A stretch of 64,000 nt of DNA from Bifidobacterium vansinderenii. GTDB taxonomy: Bacteria > Actinomycetota > Actinomycetes > Actinomycetales > Bifidobacteriaceae. The stretch lies in assembly GCF_002234915.1 (NCBI RefSeq), contig NZ_NEWD01000002.1, positions 61-64,060 on the forward strand, read 5' to 3'. The notes beneath the pieces were generated by a model, which did no database searches, was not told where the DNA came from, and worked only from the letters and a program-made list of their open reading frames with translations. Each line of letters begins with the position of its first letter. The first letter of the stretch is position 1. Positions 60,712 through 64,000 of the stretch are shown here, piece by piece. Made by a program: the position numbers and the translations under genes.

Positions 60712-60986
60712 GCATCTTCACCACCGAGGACGAGGAGATCAGCTACTCCTCGATTATCCACGACTACGCGCACGCATGGGCCACGGACCCCGACGATATT
60801 GAGCTACGCCGGCATCGGATCATCACATGGCTGGCCAACCGCGACCGAAAACTCTTGAAGGCCGCGGCCGCGCAGGCATGGGAAAAAGGCGTCCAATACG
60901 GAATGAACGTCGTAAGAACCGCCGCCAATTCGGCGCGCGTGGGCCCCATCAGCGAAAACCCCTACATCATGGAGGAGAACCAGTGA
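60708..60986 (+). CDS. Early prophage protein, 92 aa
   Basis: MSIFTTEDEEISYSSIIHDY; helical C-terminus (LLKAAAAQAWEKGVQYGMNV). AAGGAGGAAGCG upstream. Confidence 0.6.
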   Translation: MSIFTTEDEEISYSSIIHDYAHAWATDPDDIELRRHRIITWLANRDRKLLKAAAAQAWEKGVQYGMNVVRTAANSARVGPISENPYIMEENQ

Positions 60987-61285
60987 GCACCAACACGAAA
61001 TCCCAGCGCAACAAGATCCAGCACGACTACGCGCAGCTGCAGGACGACTCCCTGACCACGTCCTTTGATGCCGATGCCATGTACGTGGCGACCCTCGCCA
61101 TCATCAACATCGCGGAAACCCTGGAACGCATCGCAAAAACCCTGGAAAACGTCGACAAGCAGTTGCAGACAACCATGGCCAGGGCATGGGCCGAAGGCTA
61201 CGCCGCAAACAGCCCCTCACACATGATCGGCCCATACCACGCGCCACGCAACCCCTACGACGGCTCGACACCAGAGGAGGAATGA
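60983..61285 (+). CDS. Early prophage protein, 100 aa
   Basis: GTG start overlapping the previous stop, GGAGGAGAACCA upstream. Begins MSTNTKSQRNKIQHDYAQLQ; coiled coil (IAETLERIAKTLENVDKQL) followed by MARAWAEGYAA, a segment similar in kind to AQAWEKGVQYG in the preceding gene, suggesting a shared phage motif. Confidence 0.6.
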   Translation: MSTNTKSQRNKIQHDYAQLQDDSLTTSFDADAMYVATLAIINIAETLERIAKTLENVDKQLQTTMARAWAEGYAANSPSHMIGPYHAPRNPYDGSTPEEE

Positions 61286-61480
61286 GTGTCCATCATCAAC
61301 ATCACCAAACGCGACCACGCCTACCAGCAAGTCCTCAACCAGATCCACGCCATGCGAGACACCAGCATCGAACACATCGACCACCCCGACACCCGACAGG
61401 GATACCTCACCGCGCTCGCCGAACTCGAACACTGCCTCAACGACTGGATGCGACCGCCAAAAACCCTCCGGCCCCACTAA
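61286..61480 (+). CDS. Early prophage protein, 64 aa
   Basis: GTG 61286 immediately after the previous stop, GGAGGAATGA upstream. MSIINITKRDHAYQQVLNQI; helical, unknown. Confidence 0.55.
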   Translation: MSIINITKRDHAYQQVLNQIHAMRDTSIEHIDHPDTRQGYLTALAELEHCLNDWMRPPKTLRPH

Positions 61481-61552
61481 ACAAAAAGCCCCCACCCAAA
61501 GGCAGAGGCCGAAACGCATAACCAAGCATACCGCCAACGGGAGGGAACAACC

Positions 61553-62368
61553 ATGACTGCAAACCACACCCCAACCGACGAAACCGACAACACCAACACC
61601 ACACACGTCACATGCCGCATCTGCCCCACATGCGCCGCGAACGCGCTCGCCGACGGGATGACGATCTGCCGGCAGTGCATGCGCGCCTACGCCCGTCAGC
61701 TCACGCTTCTGCGCCATCATCTGGCTGTCCTGCAGCTGGTCATCCGCCGTGAGGTGCATCTGCGCGAGCGCGGCGGCGGGAGGGGTTCGTTCGCGCCGTT
61801 GGGCATCGATGTGTCCGCAGCCGATCTCGAGGCCGAGGTCGAACGTTTGATCGATGGGATCTGTGAGGCGGCCGGATTGCCCGGGGGCCGTTGGCAACGG
61901 GCATTGCCGCGGCTGGGCGCGAATCTACGTGTGCTGGCATGTCTGCCCGATGCGGCGGATCATCTCGAGGGGCTTATCAGGCTTAATGGGCGGCTGGAGC
62001 GTGTGGCCGATCGTCGGCCGCGGCTGCGCAGGCTTGTCGGGGTGTGTGACGTATGCGGGGCGATGGTCCATGCCGTTCAGGGCGAGGAGTGGGCGGTGTG
62101 CGGCCGGTGCGACAGTCTGCTGCATCTGCCCTCGGTGCGTCGGGCGGCTCGCAGACGGTTGGATGTGCTGCATACGACGCAGACCCCGTCCGGGGCCGCC
62201 GTGTGGGTGAGCCGGGAGACCGGGATCGACGTGACCCGCGATGACGTCAACAACTGGATCCGCTCGGGCAGGATCACGGCGCCGAAGCTTGAGAACGGCT
62301 ATCGGGAGTTTCCGATTCTGCGGCTGATCGAGCTGGCCGAGGTGAAAATGGATTCCAAGCAGGAGTAG
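61553..62368 (+). CDS. Zinc-finger/HTH prophage protein (possible late regulator)
   Basis: 271 aa. Cys pairs at the start (CRICPTCAANALADGMTICRQC) and middle (VGVCDVCGAMVH, WAVCGRCDSLL) form zinc ribbons. The C-terminal 60 residues look like a MerR-type recognition helix (VWVSRETGIDVTRDDVNNWI, then FPILRLIELAEV). ACGGGAGGGAACAACC precedes the ATG. Last gene before the terminase block, a usual place for late-gene regulators; role inferred. Confidence 0.7.
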   Translation: MTANHTPTDETDNTNTTHVTCRICPTCAANALADGMTICRQCMRAYARQLTLLRHHLAVLQLVIRREVHLRERGGGRGSFAPLGIDVSAADLEAEVERLIDGICEAAGLPGGRWQRALPRLGANLRVLACLPDAADHLEGLIRLNGRLERVADRRPRLRRLVGVCDVCGAMVHAVQGEEWAVCGRCDSLLHLPSVRRAARRRLDVLHTTQTPSGAAVWVSRETGIDVTRDDVNNWIRSGRITAPKLENGYREFPILRLIELAEVKMDSKQE

Positions 62369-62383
62369 GCCTACACGCACCTG

Positions 62384-62392
62384 TGATATACT
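62384..62392 (+). promoter_or_regulatory. Extended -10 promoter before the tRNA/terminase block
   Basis: TGATATACT, i.e. TG-N-TATACT with -10 at 62387-62392. No good -35 at 17 bp, fitting an extended -10 or an activator-dependent promoter. Confidence 0.55.
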
Positions 62393-62410
62393 CGCTTCAG
62401 CGATAAGTAT

Positions 62411-62446
62411 GAGAACCCCGAGACCCCTTGTGGATCCGGGGTTCTC
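62411..62446 (+). other. Leader hairpin downstream of the late promoter
   Basis: GAGAACCCC (62411-62419) pairs with GGGGTTCTC (62438-62446); 18-nt loop. No T-run. It starts about 12 nt after the expected transcript start. Confidence 0.5.
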
Positions 62447-62519
62447 TGCGTATTGCCACCTCTCTCTCGAAGACACCGTGCCGCCTCCCCGTCGGCAGTC
62501 AGCGGGGAAGCGACACGCC

Positions 62520-62603
62520 GGATGGTTGGCCGAGTGGTCGAAGGCACCTGTCCAGAAAACAGTCGAGGCGTATCCTCCGGGGGTTCGAATCCCTCACCAT
62601 CCG
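62520..62603 (+). tRNA. tRNA-Ser-like gene with atypical anticodon loop (AGA)
   Basis: Acceptor GGATGGT/ACCATCC; class II variable arm GAGG/CCTC; T-arm GGGGG-TTCGAAT-CCCTC. Anticodon stem CCTGT/ACAGT has one mismatched pair, and the loop CCAGAAA places C at 33 and AGA at 34-36. It differs from the common Ser(UGA) loop CTTGAAA at 33 and 34. May be a divergent phage tRNA or a decaying one. Confidence 0.75.
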
Positions 62604-62623
62604 CGAACACAGACGGGAGCCCT

Positions 62624-62968
62624 ATGGCTTCGACGAATCCACGATGGAAGAACGGGTATAGACGCAGACAGGAGCAACGGCGCTGGCGAGCCAGCGGAGC
62701 TCCCTGCTACATCTGCGGCCGACCCATCGACTACAGCCTGAAAAGTCCCGACCCGTGGAGCTTCGTCATCGACGAGACCCTTCCTCTGGCCAGGGGCGGA
62801 CGCGTCTGTCACTCCAACAGCGGACCCGCGCACCGATGGTGCAACGGGCTCAAAGGCACCCACAGCCTTGAATGGGCCCGCAACGAAGTCGCCAAACGAC
62901 TCCAAGCCGGCTCAGGCACGATCCCGACAAAAGCCACCTCTCTCCGGTTCGAATCCAGCGACTGGTAG
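62624..62968 (+). CDS. HNH endonuclease of the packaging module
   Basis: 114 aa. CYICGRPIDYS, then VIDETLPLARGG, NSGPAHRWCNGLKG: the CxxC and (D)E-LPLARGG...H..CN pattern of small phage HNH proteins next to terminases, which assist cos cleavage in HK97-like phages. GACGGGAGCCCT precedes ATG 62624; upstream frame continues through the tRNA and is not coding. Confidence 0.85.
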   Translation: MASTNPRWKNGYRRRQEQRRWRASGAPCYICGRPIDYSLKSPDPWSFVIDETLPLARGGRVCHSNSGPAHRWCNGLKGTHSLEWARNEVAKRLQAGSGTIPTKATSLRFESSDW

Positions 62969-63064
62969 CCCCTCCATAGGGGGATATACCCCCGCCTCCG
63001 GTCTCGAGGTGCCCTCGGGTGCAGCGCCTTTTTTTCCACGGACGTTTTTCCACAGGAGACCACC
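62969..63064 (+). other. Possible cos/packaging region
   Basis: GC-rich palindromes (GGGGGATATACCCCC near 62980) and two direct repeats TTTTTCCAC (63031-63039, 63045-63053) lie between the HNH and small terminase genes, where cos sites of related phages occur. Confidence 0.35.
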
Positions 63065-63340
63065 ATGGCCAAGACCTCCTCGGGCGTTCGAGGAACCGTG
63101 TACAACGCCGCCAGATCCAACGACCGACGGCGGTTGCTGGTCGCGATGCGCAACAAGATCGCCACCGCGCTCGACGAGGGCGTTTCCGCACGCGACCTCG
63201 CGGCCCTGACCAAGCGACTGGACGACATCACCCGCGAGATCGAATCCATCGACGCGCGGGACAAGGCGAAGGAGAACCCCATTGTGCAGGCGTTCGGAAT
63301 CGCGGACCAGCCGTTCGACCCCGATACCGGGAGCGAGTGA
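63065..63340 (+). CDS. terS: Phage terminase small subunit
   Basis: 91 aa. MAKTSSGVRGTVYNAARSND, then a helical core (RLLVAMRNKIATALDEGVS and AALTKRLDDITREIESID) as in short actinophage TerS. AGGAGACCACC precedes the ATG. Immediately upstream of the large subunit. Confidence 0.82.
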   Translation: MAKTSSGVRGTVYNAARSNDRRRLLVAMRNKIATALDEGVSARDLAALTKRLDDITREIESIDARDKAKENPIVQAFGIADQPFDPDTGSE

Positions 63341-63359
63341 GCTCGTCATCCCCGACGAC

Positions 63360-64000
63360 ATGGCCACGACCAGCGAACCGTCACTCAACGCGTTCGTCGA
63401 AGCGCTCGGCTTCGCCCTCGACCCATGGCAGCGAGCCATCAACCGGCTCGCCCTCGCCAAACGCGCCGACGGCCTATGGGCCGCCCGCAACGTCGACATG
63501 AGCATCCCCCGCCAGACAGGCAAGACCTTCACCGCCGGATTCATCCCCTTCCACCGGTGCATCCGCAACCCCCGGTTCACCGCCATCTGGACCACCCACC
63601 ACTTCAGCGTCACCCAGGACACGTTCCAGACCCTGCGCGACATCGCCCTCATGGACGAAATGAACCCGTTCATCGACCCCGACCACGGCATCCACTCAGC
63701 CGCCGGCAAGGAGGCCATCTACTTCCGCAACGGCAGCCGCATCGCCTTCAAGGCCCGAGAAAACGGAGCCATCCGAGGATTCAAAAAGGTAGGACTGCTC
63801 GTCCTCGACGAGGCACAGCACCTGACCGACTCCGCCCTGGCCAGCGTGCTGCCCACCCAGAACCGAGCCGACAACCCCCAGACCTGGTACATGGGCACAC
63901 CACCCGGCCCCGACCAGCAGGGCGACGTATTCGCCCGACACCGGGCCAACGCGCTCGCCGGCCGGTCCGCACGCACCCTGTACGTCGAATTCTCGGCCGA
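63360..64000 (+). CDS. terL: Phage terminase large subunit, 3' end outside window
   Basis: ATPase/nuclease that packages DNA. From ATG 63360 (a TTG at 63282 is also in frame), 213 residues are visible. ALDPWQRAI, Walker A-like SIPRQTGKTFTAG, Walker B LLVLDEAQHLTD and GTPPGPDQQG (motif III) identify it. The C-terminal nuclease domain lies beyond the window. Confidence 0.9.
   Translation, partial: MATTSEPSLNAFVEALGFALDPWQRAINRLALAKRADGLWAARNVDMSIPRQTGKTFTAGFIPFHRCIRNPRFTAIWTTHHFSVTQDTFQTLRDIALMDEMNPFIDPDHGIHSAAGKEAIYFRNGSRIAFKARENGAIRGFKKVGLLVLDEAQHLTDSALASVLPTQNRADNPQTWYMGTPPGPDQQGDVFARHRANALAGRSARTLYVEFSA

Noticed and set aside
61217-61897. Minus-strand 226-codon frame
   Set aside because: Antisense to the zinc-finger/HTH gene and the preceding small genes, without ribosome site or domain.

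Overview
The window looks like a chromosomal segment of a high-GC Gram-positive bacterium of the Actinomycetota, most likely a Bifidobacterium. The grounds are GC-rich coding with frequent GTG/TTG starts, an actinobacterial-type glycogen synthase, a transhydrogenase split into PntAa/PntAb/PntB, a ribD-ribE-ribBA-ribH operon under an FMN riboswitch, and the look of the prophage. I cannot fix the species from sequence alone.

Region 1 (1-30,840) is core metabolism, nearly all on the minus strand: glnE (cut by the window start), metE-metF, an AT-rich island with an orphan HsdR-N-like nuclease gene, a SixA-like phosphatase, trmI, an ABC ATPase, glgA, gltBD, hemW, lepA, an aldo/keto reductase, rpsT (plus strand), the riboswitch-controlled rib operon, a UPF0126/TRIC-like channel, a Fic protein and an unknown 130-aa gene.

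Region 2 (31,038-33,150) is a decayed prophage remnant on the minus strand. It holds a frameshifted MuF-like head protein whose tail carries a zincin-type HExxH domain, a translationally coupled 80-aa gene in the position of an immunity gene, an intrinsic terminator, and a broken scaffold gene.

Region 3 (33,190-48,600) returns to core genes: ilvE, rplY, an EamA transporter, pntAa-pntAb-pntB, a long-chain acyl-CoA ligase, a Gfo/Idh/MocA oxidoreductase, and the cluster rsmE-HIT-phoH-ybeY-CNNM-era.

Region 4 (48,651-64,000) starts with two tRNA-Leu(GAG) genes inside an exact 156-bp direct repeat, then an integrated prophage that runs off the window. Its lysogeny side (minus strand unless noted) has a tyrosine integrase, a DUF2335-like gene with an in-frame TAG (plus strand), tandem hairpins ending in a terminator, an AAA ATPase behind a 10-bp-periodic TTTATAC array, an ImmA/IrrE peptidase, a DUF4236 membrane protein and an apparently leaderless CI-like repressor. 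Its early side (plus strand) has a Cro-like regulator, SSB, HNH, a replication initiator with five internal iterons (a lambda O-like origin), a DEDD exonuclease, a Lar-like zinc ribbon and a long run of tiny genes joined by 4-nt stop/start overlaps. The late side begins with a zinc-finger/HTH protein, an extended -10 promoter, a tRNA-Ser-like gene with an unusual anticodon loop, HNH, and the small and large terminase subunits (the last cut by the window end).
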